Notes under the pieces: generated by a model
Seen by the model: the letters and a program-made list of their open reading frames with translations, nothing else
Database searches by the model: none
What the model was told of the DNA's origin: nothing
In this document: piece after piece, positions 1-8,809 of the stretch
How positions within the stretch are numbered: position 1 is the stretch's first letter
Layout of the letters: each line of letters opens with the position of its first letter
NCBI GenBank assembly: GCA_930633495.1
Contig: CAKNFJ010000001.1
Location: forward strand, 558,001 to 622,000
From: Hyphomicrobiales bacterium
GTDB taxonomy: Bacteria > Pseudomonadota > Alphaproteobacteria > Rhizobiales > Beijerinckiaceae
DNA: 64,000 nt
Direction of reading: 5' to 3'
Program-made: the position numbers and the translations under genes

Positions 1-152
1 CCGGCGAGGCCGACCTGATCGGGCTGGCGCGCGGCATCCTCTACGATCCGCGCTGGCCCTGGCATGCCGCGGCGCAGCTCGGCGCCAGCGTCAAGGCGCC
101 GAACCAGTATCTGCGCTCGCAGCCGCGGCAGTATTCCAAGCTGTTCGCCTGA
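1..152 (+). CDS. NADH:flavin oxidoreductase (Old Yellow Enzyme type), C-terminal end only
   Basis: The 5' part lies outside the window; 49 complete codons remain before the TGA at 150-152. The piece contains GLARGILYDPRWPWHAA, which matches the end of the TIM barrel in YqjM-like flavin oxidoreductases, where an arginine near this loop contacts the FMN phosphate. Enzymes of this family use NAD(P)H to reduce activated C=C bonds of enones in the cytoplasm. The substrate cannot be read from this fragment. A palindromic repeat follows 30 bases downstream. The family call rests on a short conserved tail, so it is fairly likely but not certain. Confidence 0.7.
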   Translation, partial: GEADLIGLARGILYDPRWPWHAAAQLGASVKAPNQYLRSQPRQYSKLFA

Positions 153-182
153 GTTCAGCCAGACCCTGATTTGACGCTTCGC

Positions 183-280
183 CGTCATTGCGAGGAGCAC
201 AGCGACGAAGCAACCCAGGAGGGCTGAGTGGAATCCTTCAGCCCAGCCCCCTGGATTGCTTCGCTTCGCTCGCAATGACG
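183..280. repeat. intergenic palindromic repeat (REP-like)
   Basis: The outer arms CGTCATTGCGAG (183-194) and CTCGCAATGACG (269-280) are exact reverse complements. Further pairing around GCGACGAAGCAA and TTGCTTCGCTTCGC extends the stem. Elements of this look are common between genes in Rhizobiales genomes. It sits between two same-strand genes and could fold in RNA as a long hairpin. Confidence 0.75.
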
Positions 281-368
281 GCCGGGATCGACCAGCCCCG
301 CAAAACGGGTTGCCCGCCGTGCCGGAAGCGGCTCCTTTTAGACCGAAACGTCCTCGCCGAGAGCATTC

Positions 369-1862
369 ATGACCGCCTATTCCGACCTCACCGCCCATTT
401 CGGCCGCATTGCCGCTCTGTCGAACGCCATCGGCATCCTGCAATGGGACAACGACACGATGATGCCGAGGGGCGCCGCCGAGACGCGGGCCGAGAGCATG
501 GCGCTCCTGCACGTCATGCGCCACGGCCTGGCGACCGATGACCGGATCGGCGGCTGGCTCGCCGATGCCGAGAACGACGGCGGTCTCGGAGACTGGGAAA
601 AGGCCAATCTGCGCGAGATCCGGCGGGTCTGGACGGTCGACACCGCGCTCCCCTCCGATCTCGTCGAGGCGTCGAGCAAGGCGATCTCCGCCTGCGAGAT
701 GCGCTGGCGTCAGGCGCGCGCCGATTCCGACTTCGCCGGCCTGCTGCCTTATCTTGCCGAGGTGCTGAACCTGCAGCGCCAGATCGGCAGGGCCAAGGGC
801 GAGAAGCTCGGGCTCTCGCCCTATGACGCGCTGCTCAACGATTACGAGCCCGGCGGCAGTTCCGCCAAGATCGACGCGCTGTTCGACGATCTCGCCGCCT
901 TCCTGCCCGGCTTCACGCAGGAGGCGATGGCGGTGCAGGCACGCCGGCCGAACCTGCCGACGCTGCAAGGCCCCTTCCCGACCGAGACACAGCGGGCGCT
1001 CGGCCTGAGGCTAATGGCGGCTCTCGGCTATGATTTCGAGCGCGGGCGGCTCGACATCTCGACTCACCCCTTTTGCGGCGGCGCCGACAACGACGTGCGC
1101 ATCACGACGCGTTACGACGAGGCCGATTTCACCAAGGCGCTGATGGGCGTGCTGCACGAGACCGGCCATGCGCTCTACGAACAGGGGCGGCCGGCCGGCT
1201 ACATGAGCCAGCCCGTCGGCGCGGCGCGCGGCATGAGCCTGCACGAGAGCCAGTCGCTGCTGATGGAAATGCAGGCCTGCCGCTCGCGCGAGTTCCTCGC
1301 CTTCGCCGCGCCGCTGATGCGCGAGAGTTTTGGCGGTTCCGGCCCGGCCTGGGACAGCGAGGCGATGTGGCGCCGCTATACCCGCGTCGAGCCGGGCTTC
1401 ATCCGCGTCGATGCCGACGAGGTGACATACCCCGCCCACGTCATCCTGCGCTACCGGCTGGAGAAGGCGCTGATCGCCGACGAGATGGCGCTCGCCGAAC
1501 TGCCCGCCGCCTGGAACGCCGGGATGAAGTCCCTGCTCGGCGTCGCGGTCCGGGACGACCGCGTCGGCTGCCTGCAGGACATCCATTGGCCGTCGGGCGG
1601 CTGGGGCTATTTCCCGACCTATACGCTGGGTGCGATGACGGCTGCCCAAATCTTCGACGCCGCCTGCCGGGCCGAGCCCGGCATCCTGCCCGGCATCGGC
1701 AAGGGCGATTTCAGCCCACTGGTCGGCTGGCTGCGCGCCAACATCCACGGCAAGGGCTCGCTGCTGCAGACCGACGACCTGCTGACGCAGGCGACCGGCC
1801 GGCCGCTCGACGCCTCGGTGTTCAAGGCGCATCTGCGCCGCCGCTATATCGAGGAGGTGTGA
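369..1862 (+). CDS. M32 family metallocarboxypeptidase (thermostable carboxypeptidase 1 type)
   Basis: This 497-residue protein should remove C-terminal amino acids from peptides in the cytoplasm using one bound metal ion. The M32 zinc motif HETGH is at residues 263-267, followed by the HES motif at 292-294 that supplies the third metal ligand region. Length agrees with the family's usual 490-510 residues, and no signal peptide is present. The ATG at 369 follows a stop-rich stretch and starts a typical helical M32 N-terminus with ILQWDNDTMMP, the conserved early segment of the family. It stands alone, flanked by two intergenic palindromic repeats, so it is probably transcribed by itself. Peptide recycling is the likely role. 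The family call is strong; the exact substrate preference is not visible. Confidence 0.93.
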   Translation: MTAYSDLTAHFGRIAALSNAIGILQWDNDTMMPRGAAETRAESMALLHVMRHGLATDDRIGGWLADAENDGGLGDWEKANLREIRRVWTVDTALPSDLVEASSKAISACEMRWRQARADSDFAGLLPYLAEVLNLQRQIGRAKGEKLGLSPYDALLNDYEPGGSSAKIDALFDDLAAFLPGFTQEAMAVQARRPNLPTLQGPFPTETQRALGLRLMAALGYDFERGRLDISTHPFCGGADNDVRITTRYDEADFTKALMGVLHETGHALYEQGRPAGYMSQPVGAARGMSLHESQSLLMEMQACRSREFLAFAAPLMRESFGGSGPAWDSEAMWRRYTRVEPGFIRVDADEVTYPAHVILRYRLEKALIADEMALAELPAAWNAGMKSLLGVAVRDDRVGCLQDIHWPSGGWGYFPTYTLGAMTAAQIFDAACRAEPGILPGIGKGDFSPLVGWLRANIHGKGSLLQTDDLLTQATGRPLDASVFKAHLRRRYIEEV

Positions 1863-1910
1863 GCGGGCGGCTTTCTCCCCGACATAAACATCAGGCGAAA
1901 GACGCGGGTT

Positions 1911-2060
1911 TCTCCTTCTCCCCTCGGGGGAGAAGGTGGCGCGGCGAAGCCGTGACGGATGAGGGCCGAGCCTCGTCCGAAAACAAGAAAAGGGCCTCTC
2001 GCGCGACCCTTCCCTCATCCGTCTGCTTCGCAGACACCTTCTCCCCCAAGGGGAGAAGGG
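1911..2060. repeat. long composite palindromic intergenic repeat
   Basis: Two hairpins with related arms, CCTTCTCCCC...GGGGAGAAGG at about 1914-1936 and 2037-2059, face each other. Between them GACGGATGAGGG and CCCTCATCCGTC pair, so the whole block can fold as one long inverted repeat of roughly 150 bases. Rhizobiales genomes carry many such elements. It lies between the 3' ends of convergent genes and may also act as a transcription stop for both. Confidence 0.75.
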
Positions 2061-2078
2061 TCGGCTGGAGCCTGCGGC

Positions 2079-3131
2079 TCAGCGCTCGATCATCTTGTTC
2101 CAGCGGCTGTTCCACTCCGGACGCTTGGCGTTGATCGCGTCCCAGTCCAGCACCACGGCGGTCTTCATGTTGTTGTGGAAGGCCTCGAGCTTCTTCTCGG
2201 CCTCGGCCGTCTCGGCCTTGGCCTTCGGGTTCGAGGGCACCACGTTGCCGGCGGCCAGCGCCTTCGCCTGCGCCTCGGGCGAGAGCAGATAGGCGGCGAG
2301 CTTCTGCGCCAGCTCGGCTTCCGAGTTGTTGGCGATGACGCATTGCGCGACCATCAGCACGACCGAGCCCTCCTTCGGCTGGGCGTATTCGACCGGGATG
2401 CCCTTCTCCTTGAGGGTGGCAACGGCGGTCGGCGTCAGCGGGAAGATCGCGGCCTCGCCGGTCTGGACCATCTCGGAGATCTTGGCCGAGTTCGGGATGA
2501 ACTCGAGCACGTTCTTGCCGATGGTGTCGCGGAACTTGCCGAAGCCCGGCTCGACATTCGCTTCCGTGCCGCCCTGGATGCGGTTGAACATCAGGAAGGC
2601 ATGCAGACCGAAGGACGAGGCCGAGGCCGACTGGAAGACGACCTTGTCCTTGAACTTCGGATCGGCGAGATCCATCCACGAGGTCGGCGCCGCCCAGCCC
2701 TTCTCGTCGAACATCTTCTTGTTGTAGGCGAGCCCGGTCATGCCCATGTCGATGCCGACGGCCATGTCGCCCTTCATCCGGGCGCCCTTGTCGACCTGAC
2801 CGAGCTCGGGGCCGTCCTTCAGCTTCTCGCAGAGCCCGGCGCCGATGGCGCGGACCATCACGCCGTCATCGAGGAACATGATGTGCATCTGCGGCTTGTC
2901 CTTGGCCGCGGTCGCCTTGGCGAGGATGTCGGCCGAGGTGCCGGGCACGACGACGATCTTGACGTTGTTGGCCTTCTCGAACGCCGGGAAGACCGCCTGG
3001 GTGAAGGTGCGCTCGAAATTGCCGCCGTTCATGCCGACATAGAGCGTCTTGGTCTGGGCGAAGGCGCTGCCTGCGGCCGTCAATGCCAGGGCTGCGACGG
3101 TGCCGGCCAAGGTGGTGTGACGCGTGATCAT
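2079..3131 (-). CDS. ABC transporter substrate-binding protein, spermidine/putrescine (PotD) type
   Basis: This 350-residue periplasmic protein starts with a Sec signal peptide (residues 1-25, ending GSAFA before Q26). The mature fold matches the PotD/family-1 extracellular solute-binding group: an early KTLYVGMNGGNFE strand, DDGVMVRAIGAGL, and a MGMTGLAYN segment as in putrescine/spermidine binders. It is the last gene of the minus-strand operon that also encodes two PotBC-type permeases, a PotA-type ATPase and a three-part dehydrogenase. The ligand is therefore probably the amine, amino acid or opine oxidised by that dehydrogenase. Its ATG overlaps the stop of the upstream oxidoreductase by four bases, implying coupled translation. 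The exact ligand is unknown. Confidence 0.88.
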   Translation of the reverse strand: MITRHTTLAGTVAALALTAAGSAFAQTKTLYVGMNGGNFERTFTQAVFPAFEKANNVKIVVVPGTSADILAKATAAKDKPQMHIMFLDDGVMVRAIGAGLCEKLKDGPELGQVDKGARMKGDMAVGIDMGMTGLAYNKKMFDEKGWAAPTSWMDLADPKFKDKVVFQSASASSFGLHAFLMFNRIQGGTEANVEPGFGKFRDTIGKNVLEFIPNSAKISEMVQTGEAAIFPLTPTAVATLKEKGIPVEYAQPKEGSVVLMVAQCVIANNSEAELAQKLAAYLLSPEAQAKALAAGNVVPSNPKAKAETAEAEKKLEAFHNNMKTAVVLDWDAINAKRPEWNSRWNKMIER

Positions 3132-4330
3132 GAGTGGGCTCCCCTGTTGTGCGGCTCTGATTGCGAACGCGCATCCGAGCCGTGGCTGATGCGGTCCTGA
3201 CCCTCCTGCCCGGAAGGCCGGCTGAAACGGGTGATCGAGAAGGCTTCGATCGGCGTCGCGGTGCGGCCGTCGCGGACGAGCTCGGCCAGCACCTCGCCGA
3301 CGCCGGGCGCGATCTGGAAGCCGGCGCCGGTGAAGCCAAAGGCGTGGATCAGCCCGGGCGTGGTGCCGCTGAAGCCGATCACGGGATTGCGGTCCGGCAT
3401 CGACGCCTCCGTCCCCGACCAGAAGCGGATCGCCTGGGCATGGCGCAGCGCCGGGAAGATCTCGGCCGTGCGGTTCATAATCGCCAGCGCGCCCTCGCCG
3501 CGGGGGCGCGAGAAATCGGGATCGTCGAGCGGCAGACCGCGTTCGCCGCCGACCACGCAGTTTCCGCGCTCGACCTGGCGGGCATAGATGCCGCCGCCCT
3601 CCATGCCGGTGTTGACGGTCATCACCAGCGGCAGCGGCTCGGTGACGATCATCGAGGGGTAGATGCGCGACAGCGGGACCGGCTCGCCGAAATCGGCGGC
3701 GAAGCGATCGGCCCAGGCGCCGGCGCTGTTGATCACCACCGCGGCATGAGCCTTCACGCCCTCGCCGGCCTCCAGCGCAAAGCCCGCGCCGTTGCGCGTG
3801 ATGCCGGTGACCGGCGTGTTCTCCAGAACATACGCCCCGGCGCGCCGCGCGGCGCTCGCGAAAGCCGCCGAAACGAGACGGGGATTGGCATGGCCGTCGC
3901 CGGCGCAGAGCGAGGCTCCCACGATACGGCCATCGATCCAGGGAAAGCGTTCGCGCAGCCCGTTATGGCCGATGAGCTCGAGGCCGAGCCCCTGGTCGGC
4001 AACCTGAGCGGCATAGGTTTCCAGAGATGCCATATCGGCTTCGCTGCAGGCGAGCTTGAGATGGCCGGAGCGCAGGAACTCCCCGTCGATGCCGATCAGG
4101 GCCTTGAGGCGCGGCCAGATGGCGTGGGCGCGTTGCGACAGCGGCAATTGCTCGAGCGGGCGCCCCTGCCGGCGCACGCCGCCATAGTTCACGCCGCTCG
4201 CCTGCGCGCCGCAAAAGCCCTTGTCGAACAGCGCGACGCTGAAGCCCATGTTGCACAGGGCGAGCGCTGCCGAGGAGCCGACCAGCCCGCCGCCGACGAT
4301 CGCGACATCGATGTCGAGAGACCGGCTCAC
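3128..4330 (-). CDS. FAD-dependent amino acid/amine dehydrogenase, DAO family (HcnC/OoxB-like)
   Basis: This 400-residue flavoprotein has the dinucleotide-binding motif VAIVGGGLVGSSAAL at residues 10-24 and the DAO-family end GLIHAFGFTGAGFQIAPGVG near 345-365. Members oxidise D- or N-substituted amino acids. Within three-component enzymes such as hydrogen cyanide synthase, opine oxidase and D-hydroxyproline dehydrogenase, this is the catalytic subunit. The next two genes upstream supply exactly the other two components, with 4-base overlaps, so a heteromeric membrane-associated dehydrogenase is the natural reading. The neighbouring ABC importer would deliver the substrate. Sarcosine oxidase beta is a related alternative, but the tetrahydrofolate-binding GcvT part of the alpha subunit is absent. 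Substrate remains unassigned. Confidence 0.88.
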   Translation of the reverse strand: MSRSLDIDVAIVGGGLVGSSAALALCNMGFSVALFDKGFCGAQASGVNYGGVRRQGRPLEQLPLSQRAHAIWPRLKALIGIDGEFLRSGHLKLACSEADMASLETYAAQVADQGLGLELIGHNGLRERFPWIDGRIVGASLCAGDGHANPRLVSAAFASAARRAGAYVLENTPVTGITRNGAGFALEAGEGVKAHAAVVINSAGAWADRFAADFGEPVPLSRIYPSMIVTEPLPLVMTVNTGMEGGGIYARQVERGNCVVGGERGLPLDDPDFSRPRGEGALAIMNRTAEIFPALRHAQAIRFWSGTEASMPDRNPVIGFSGTTPGLIHAFGFTGAGFQIAPGVGEVLAELVRDGRTATPIEAFSITRFSRPSGQEGQDRISHGSDARSQSEPHNRGAHS

Positions 4331-5715
4331 TGCGCAGCCTCCGGCAGATCGGCCGCCAGTTGCAGCGCAAGCGGAATCGGCTTCACCGGAGCCTGCGCCC
4401 TCAGCCGGCCGACGGCATCGATCGACCTATCGATCGCAGCGGCGAGGACCTCGGCCGAGGCGGCTCCGCACATCCGTCCCTGGCAGCGCCCCATGCCGAC
4501 GCGGCTCACGGCCTTGAGCCGGTTCATCTCGCTGATGTCCAGGCGGCTCGCGGCCTCACGGACGCTGCCGGCCGTGATCTCCTCGCAGCGGCACAGCGTC
4601 GTGGCATCGTCGATCGCGTTCGCCCAATGGGCAGGGAACGGAAAAGCGGCCTCCAGCACGTCGCGCAGGCGACCGATGCGGGCAAGCTCGGCCTCCAGCG
4701 CCGAAGCGCGGGCCTTGTCGAAGGCGACGCCCCGATCCTCCAGCAGCGCCAGCGCGGCGCGCTCGCCGGCACGCTCGGCCGCGTCCGCGCCGGCGATCCC
4801 GGCACCGTCACCCGCGAGATAGACGCCGGGAACCGAGGAGCGGCCGGCACCATCACGCTGCGGCAGCCAGGCGCGGTCGCGCTCGTTGAAGCGGAAGGCG
4901 CAGCCGGCGAGATCGGCAAGCTGCGTCTCGGAGCGGAGCGCGAGGCCGTAGCCGACGCCGTCGCAGGCAAGGCGCTGCTCACGGCCTCCCTCGCGCCAGA
5001 TCACGCCGGAGACCCTGCCCTCGCCCTCGAAACGGAGCCCCTCGATGCCGGTGCGGATGACGACGCCGCGCAGGCGCAATTCGGCAACGAAGCGCGCGCC
5101 GCGCAGCACGATGCCGGCATCGAGCGGCAGGGCCTTGATCAGATTAAGCTTGGCGGACGCGGGCGCCGCGTCGAGCACGGCCGCGACCTCGACCCCGGCC
5201 TTCATGTATTGCCAGGCGACGAGATAGAGCAGCGGGCCGGAGCCGGCGAAGACGACGCGGCTGCCGATGGCGCAGCCCTGCGCCTTGAGCGCGACCTGAG
5301 AGCCGCCGAGCGTAAAGACGCCGGGCAGCGTCCAGCCCGGAACCGGCAGGACGCGATCCGTCGCACCGGTCGCGAGGATCAGCCCGTCATAGCTGGCGCG
5401 GCGGCTCGAACCGGCGACCGCGATATCGGCCGTGCCGTCGCGCAGGTTCCAGAGCAGCGCCTGAGGCCAATGGTCGACCTTGCCGTCGAGGGCGGCGAAA
5501 GCGGTATGAAGCCGTTCGGCCTTGTCCGCCTCGGAGCCGTAGAGGTCCTTTGTCGTGCGGCCGTCCGGCACGAGGCGCTGGCGATAGATCTGGCCGCCGC
5601 AGGCGGGCGCCTCATCCACCACCAGCGGGCGCAGGCCGGCGGCGACGAGCGCCTCGGCGGCGCGGATGCCGGCCGGGCCGGCGCCGACGATCAAGGGTTG
5701 CGGGCGCGCACTCAT
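4327..5715 (-). CDS. NAD(P)/FAD-dependent oxidoreductase with C-terminal BFD [2Fe-2S] domain (HcnB/OoxA-like)
   Basis: I chose the ATG at 5715, which overlaps the upstream gene's stop by four bases and gives 462 residues. An N-terminal Rossmann motif (LIVGAGPAGIRAAEAL) starts at about residue 8, and a second nucleotide-binding motif (VVFAGSGPLL) lies near 150. The C-terminal quarter has CRCEE and later GRCQGRMC, the four-cysteine pattern of bacterioferritin-associated-ferredoxin-like [2Fe-2S] domains. This is the architecture of HcnB, OoxA/NoxA and D-hydroxyproline dehydrogenase alpha subunits, which move electrons from the DAO-type subunit toward the chain. It lies between genes for its two expected partners. 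Confidence 0.88.
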   Translation of the reverse strand: MSARPQPLIVGAGPAGIRAAEALVAAGLRPLVVDEAPACGGQIYRQRLVPDGRTTKDLYGSEADKAERLHTAFAALDGKVDHWPQALLWNLRDGTADIAVAGSSRRASYDGLILATGATDRVLPVPGWTLPGVFTLGGSQVALKAQGCAIGSRVVFAGSGPLLYLVAWQYMKAGVEVAAVLDAAPASAKLNLIKALPLDAGIVLRGARFVAELRLRGVVIRTGIEGLRFEGEGRVSGVIWREGGREQRLACDGVGYGLALRSETQLADLAGCAFRFNERDRAWLPQRDGAGRSSVPGVYLAGDGAGIAGADAAERAGERAALALLEDRGVAFDKARASALEAELARIGRLRDVLEAAFPFPAHWANAIDDATTLCRCEEITAGSVREAASRLDISEMNRLKAVSRVGMGRCQGRMCGAASAEVLAAAIDRSIDAVGRLRAQAPVKPIPLALQLAADLPEAAQ

Positions 5716-6002
5716 GCCGCTCTCCCGACCCCGGTGACGATCCGCATGCCGGGCTGCAACGGCGTGGTGCAGGCGCGCAGGCGCTCGCCGGTCTCGGTCG
5801 CGACCCAGCAATCCTGACAGGCGCCCATCTGGCAGAAGCCGGCACGCAACTCGCCGGTGAACTCGGTGCGGCGCAGGCTGTCGGTCCGGTTCAGGATCGC
5901 GCTGAGCAGGGTGTCGCCGGCACGCCCCTCGCAGAGGGCGCCGTCGAGCGTGAAGGCGATCGCGGCGTGATCCTTGCGAGCGATGCGATGGAGCAGCGGC
6001 AT
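5712..6002 (-). CDS. small [2Fe-2S] ferredoxin-like subunit (HcnA-like)
   Basis: The protein has 96 residues from the ATG at 6002; a GTG at 6011 is another possible start. It carries GFCQMGACQDCWV and a later RACTT, the C-X4-C-X2-C...C ligand set of plant-type [2Fe-2S] ferredoxin domains. In HcnA, and in the N-terminal part of sarcosine oxidase alpha, this domain is the electron-transfer subunit of the flavin dehydrogenase. It overlaps the HcnB-like gene by four bases and begins six bases after the PotC-like permease gene ends, tying transporter and enzyme into one transcript. Confidence 0.85.
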   Translation of the reverse strand: MPLLHRIARKDHAAIAFTLDGALCEGRAGDTLLSAILNRTDSLRRTEFTGELRAGFCQMGACQDCWVATETGERLRACTTPLQPGMRIVTGVGRAA

Positions 6003-6007
6003 GACGA

Positions 6008-6802
6008 TCACTTCTGGCCGACGAGGATCTTGTCGAGGCCGAAGGCGCGGTCCAGCACCAGCATGGCACCTGCCGTCAGCGCGATCATCAGAGCCGAGAC
6101 GGCAGCCATCATCGGATCGATCGACTCGGTGGCGTACATGTACATCCGCACCGGCAGCGTCACCGTCTGCGGCGAGGTGACGAAGATCGACATGGTCAGC
6201 TCGTCGAAGCTGTTGATGAAGGCAAGCAGCCAGCCGCCGGTGATGCCGGGTAGGATCATCGGAGCGGTGATGCGGCGGAACACCGTCAAATGCGACGCGC
6301 CGAGCGTGGTCGCGGCTTGTTCGGCGCTGCGGTCCATGCCCGAGAGCGCCGCCATGACGAGGCGCATCACATAGGGCGTCACCACGACGACATGGGTGAA
6401 GACCAGCCAGGCGAAGGAGCCGGTCGCTCCGATGAGGGCGAAGAGGCGCAGGAACGCAACGCCGAGCACCAGATGCGGAATGATCAGCGGCGACAGGAAG
6501 AGCGCGTTCAACCCGTCGCGGCCCGGGAAATCGTAGCGGTCGATCGCAAGGGCAGCCGGCACCGCGAGCGCCACGGACAGCGTCGCCGCCAGTGTCGCCA
6601 GCCACAGGCTATTGTAGAAGGAGGGCACGAAATCGGGGTGGCTGAAGATCGCCTGGAACCAGCGCAGCGAGAAGCTCGTGGTCGGGATCGAAAGCGTGTT
6701 CTCCGGCGTGAAGGCGACGAGGCAGACGACGACCAGAGGGGCCAGTACGAAAGCGACGACGAGGCCGTGAAAGAGCAGTGCGACGGGACCGTTCTTGTGC
6801 AT
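6008..6802 (-). CDS. ABC transporter permease, PotC type
   Basis: This 264-residue inner-membrane protein has six predicted membrane segments and the cytoplasmic EAA loop EQAATTLGASHLTVFRRI near residue 160, where the ATPase docks. It resembles PotC/YdcV permeases of the spermidine/putrescine class. The partner permease gene ends 10 bases upstream, and the ferredoxin-like dehydrogenase subunit follows. With the PotA-like ATPase and PotD-like binding protein of the same operon it forms a complete importer. The transported compound is presumably the substrate of the co-encoded dehydrogenase. Confidence 0.88.
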   Translation of the reverse strand: MHKNGPVALLFHGLVVAFVLAPLVVVCLVAFTPENTLSIPTTSFSLRWFQAIFSHPDFVPSFYNSLWLATLAATLSVALAVPAALAIDRYDFPGRDGLNALFLSPLIIPHLVLGVAFLRLFALIGATGSFAWLVFTHVVVVTPYVMRLVMAALSGMDRSAEQAATTLGASHLTVFRRITAPMILPGITGGWLLAFINSFDELTMSIFVTSPQTVTLPVRMYMYATESIDPMMAAVSALMIALTAGAMLVLDRAFGLDKILVGQK

Positions 6803-6812
6803 GACCCGCCCC

Positions 6813-7667
6813 TCAGCCCAGAGCCCGGCGGGCGCGCGTCTCGACGACGCGGTTATAGCCCAGCATGATGAAGAGGTTGGCGACGAGGACGATGATCGCG
6901 ATCGCCGCGCCGAGCGGCCAATTCAGCTCGACCATGTACTCGTCATAGACCAGCGTCGCCGCCATCTTGAGGCGCCGGCCGCCGAGGAGGCCGGGGATCG
7001 CGAAGGCGCTCGCCGAAAGGCCGAAGACGATCAGGCTGCCGGAGAGCATGCCGAGCGAGACCTGCGGCAGCACGATCCGGCGCAGGGCCGTGAAGCGCGA
7101 GGCGCCGAGGCTCCAGGCCGCGGCCTCGACCATCGGATCGAGCTTCTGCAGGGCGGTCCAGACCGGGATGACCATGAAGGGCAGCATGACGTGGACGAGC
7201 GCGATCACGATCGCGGTCTCGGTATAGAGCAGCCTGACCGGGCTCAGGCCCAGCGCCTGAAGGGCTTGGTTGAGCAGGCCGGCGGAGCCGAGCAGCATGC
7301 TCCAGCCGAAGGCGCGGACCACCACCGAAACCAGCAACGGGCCGATGATGACGAGCAGGAAGATCGAGCGCCAGGGGTCGCCCATCCGCGCCAGCACATA
7401 GGCTTCCGGCGCGCCGATCAGCACGCAGATCAGCGTGGTCAGCGCGGCGAGCCGCAACGTGCGCCAGAACACCGCCAGATAGTAGTCGTCGGTGACGACC
7501 GTCAGATAGTGCTTGAGGGTGAAGCTGTTCTGGATGCCGGACGTATGATCATAGGCATGGAAGGACAGGATCACCGTCAGGATCAGCGGCAGGACCACCA
7601 GCCCGAGGAACAGCAACGCCCCCGGCGAGACGAGCAGCCATGGCGTCAGCTTGTGCTGCCCGGTCAT
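6813..7667 (-). CDS. ABC transporter permease, PotB type
   Basis: The reading frame extends further upstream, but the ATG at 7667 overlaps the ATPase stop codon by four bases and is followed directly by a hydrophobic first membrane segment (LLVSPGALLFLGLVVLPLI). I therefore take it as the start, giving 284 residues. The EAA loop EAAAWSLGASRFTALRRI lies near residue 190. The sequence fits PotB/YdcU-type inner-membrane permeases that pair with a PotC-type subunit, encoded next downstream. It belongs to the polyamine-type importer of the amine/amino-acid oxidation operon. Confidence 0.88.
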   Translation of the reverse strand: MTGQHKLTPWLLVSPGALLFLGLVVLPLILTVILSFHAYDHTSGIQNSFTLKHYLTVVTDDYYLAVFWRTLRLAALTTLICVLIGAPEAYVLARMGDPWRSIFLLVIIGPLLVSVVVRAFGWSMLLGSAGLLNQALQALGLSPVRLLYTETAIVIALVHVMLPFMVIPVWTALQKLDPMVEAAAWSLGASRFTALRRIVLPQVSLGMLSGSLIVFGLSASAFAIPGLLGGRRLKMAATLVYDEYMVELNWPLGAAIAIIVLVANLFIMLGYNRVVETRARRALG

Positions 7668-8719
7668 GCCGCCTCTCCCGCAGAGGGGGGCGAGACGACG
7701 GCGCTGTCGGCCTGCCAATAGAGCGCGACGCCCTCGCCCTCCCCGGCCGGCTCGCCGCCCTGATTGGGCGCCGAGACCAGGATCGGTCCGACCGGCGTCT
7801 CGACATTGAAGAGCCAGTAGCTGCCGAGGAAGAAGCGGCTCGCGACCCGCCCGTCCAGCAGTCCCTGGCCGGCCGGCTTCAGCAGGATCTTCTCGGGCCG
7901 CAGCGTCAGGACGGCCGCCGCGCCATCGGGCAGGCTCGCTGCCTCGCTCGGCAGCGCGATCCCGCCCGCTTCGGCCCGTCCGCCGCGCCAGACCGCCTCG
8001 ATGCGGTTCATCTTGCCGACGAAGGAGGAGATGAAGGCGGTGGCGGGGCGCTCGTAGAGGCGGTAGGGCGCATCGATCTGGGTCATGCGCCCCTGCTCCA
8101 TCACGACGACGCGGTCGCTGATCGAGAGCGCCTCGGCCTGGTCGTGCGTGACCATGATCGTGGTGGTGCCGACACTGCGCTGGATGCGGCGCAGTTCGAA
8201 CTGCATCTCCTCGCGCAGCTTGGCGTCCAGATTGGAGAGCGGCTCGTCGAGCAGCAGCACCGGCGGCTCGATGACGAGCGCCCGAGCAATGGCGACGCGC
8301 TGGCGCTGGCCGCCGGAGAGCTGGCGCGGATAGCGCCCGGCCATCGGCGCGAGATGGACGAGGCCGAGGATTTCCTTGACGCGCCTGTCGCGTTCGGCCT
8401 TGGCGACCTTGCGCATTTCGAGGCCGAAGGCGACGTTCTCGGCCACCGTCATATGCGGGAAGAGCGCGTAGCTCTGGAAGACGATGCCGAGACCACGCCG
8501 GCTCGGCTTCTCGCGGGTGATGTCACGCCCGTCGAGCGTGATCGTGCCCTGCGTCGGCTCGACCAGCCCGGCGATCATCTGCAACGTCGTGGTCTTGCCG
8601 CAGCCGGAGGGGCCGAGCAGCGAGACGAACTCGCCCTTGGCGACGCTGAGGTCGACATCCCTGACGGCGGTGAAGTCGCCGAAGATCTTGCTCAGCGATT
8701 GCAGCGTCAGGAAGCCCAT
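7664..8719 (-). CDS. ABC transporter ATP-binding protein, PotA type
   Basis: The protein contains Walker A GPSGCGKTT (around residue 38), signature LSGGQRQRVAIARAL, Walker B VLLLDEPLSNLD and the H-loop TMVTHDQAEAL, then a C-terminal TOBE-type regulatory domain (roughly 240-350). That makes it a PotA/FbpC-like ATPase. I take the ATG at 8719; a GTG two codons earlier is possible, but a GAGGTG ribosome site would then overlap the start. It is the first gene of the seven-gene minus-strand operon and lies behind the operator-like region at 8810-8858. It powers import of the substrate used by the co-encoded dehydrogenase. Confidence 0.9.
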   Translation of the reverse strand: MGFLTLQSLSKIFGDFTAVRDVDLSVAKGEFVSLLGPSGCGKTTTLQMIAGLVEPTQGTITLDGRDITREKPSRRGLGIVFQSYALFPHMTVAENVAFGLEMRKVAKAERDRRVKEILGLVHLAPMAGRYPRQLSGGQRQRVAIARALVIEPPVLLLDEPLSNLDAKLREEMQFELRRIQRSVGTTTIMVTHDQAEALSISDRVVVMEQGRMTQIDAPYRLYERPATAFISSFVGKMNRIEAVWRGGRAEAGGIALPSEAASLPDGAAAVLTLRPEKILLKPAGQGLLDGRVASRFFLGSYWLFNVETPVGPILVSAPNQGGEPAGEGEGVALYWQADSAVVSPPSAGEAA

Positions 8720-8809
8720 AAGCACCTCGATCGACTGGCTTTCCGAGCACCGGAAAGCCGGACTGCGATGCCGCTAGGAAAGGGGGATGACACAAATTCG
8801 TCAATCTTC

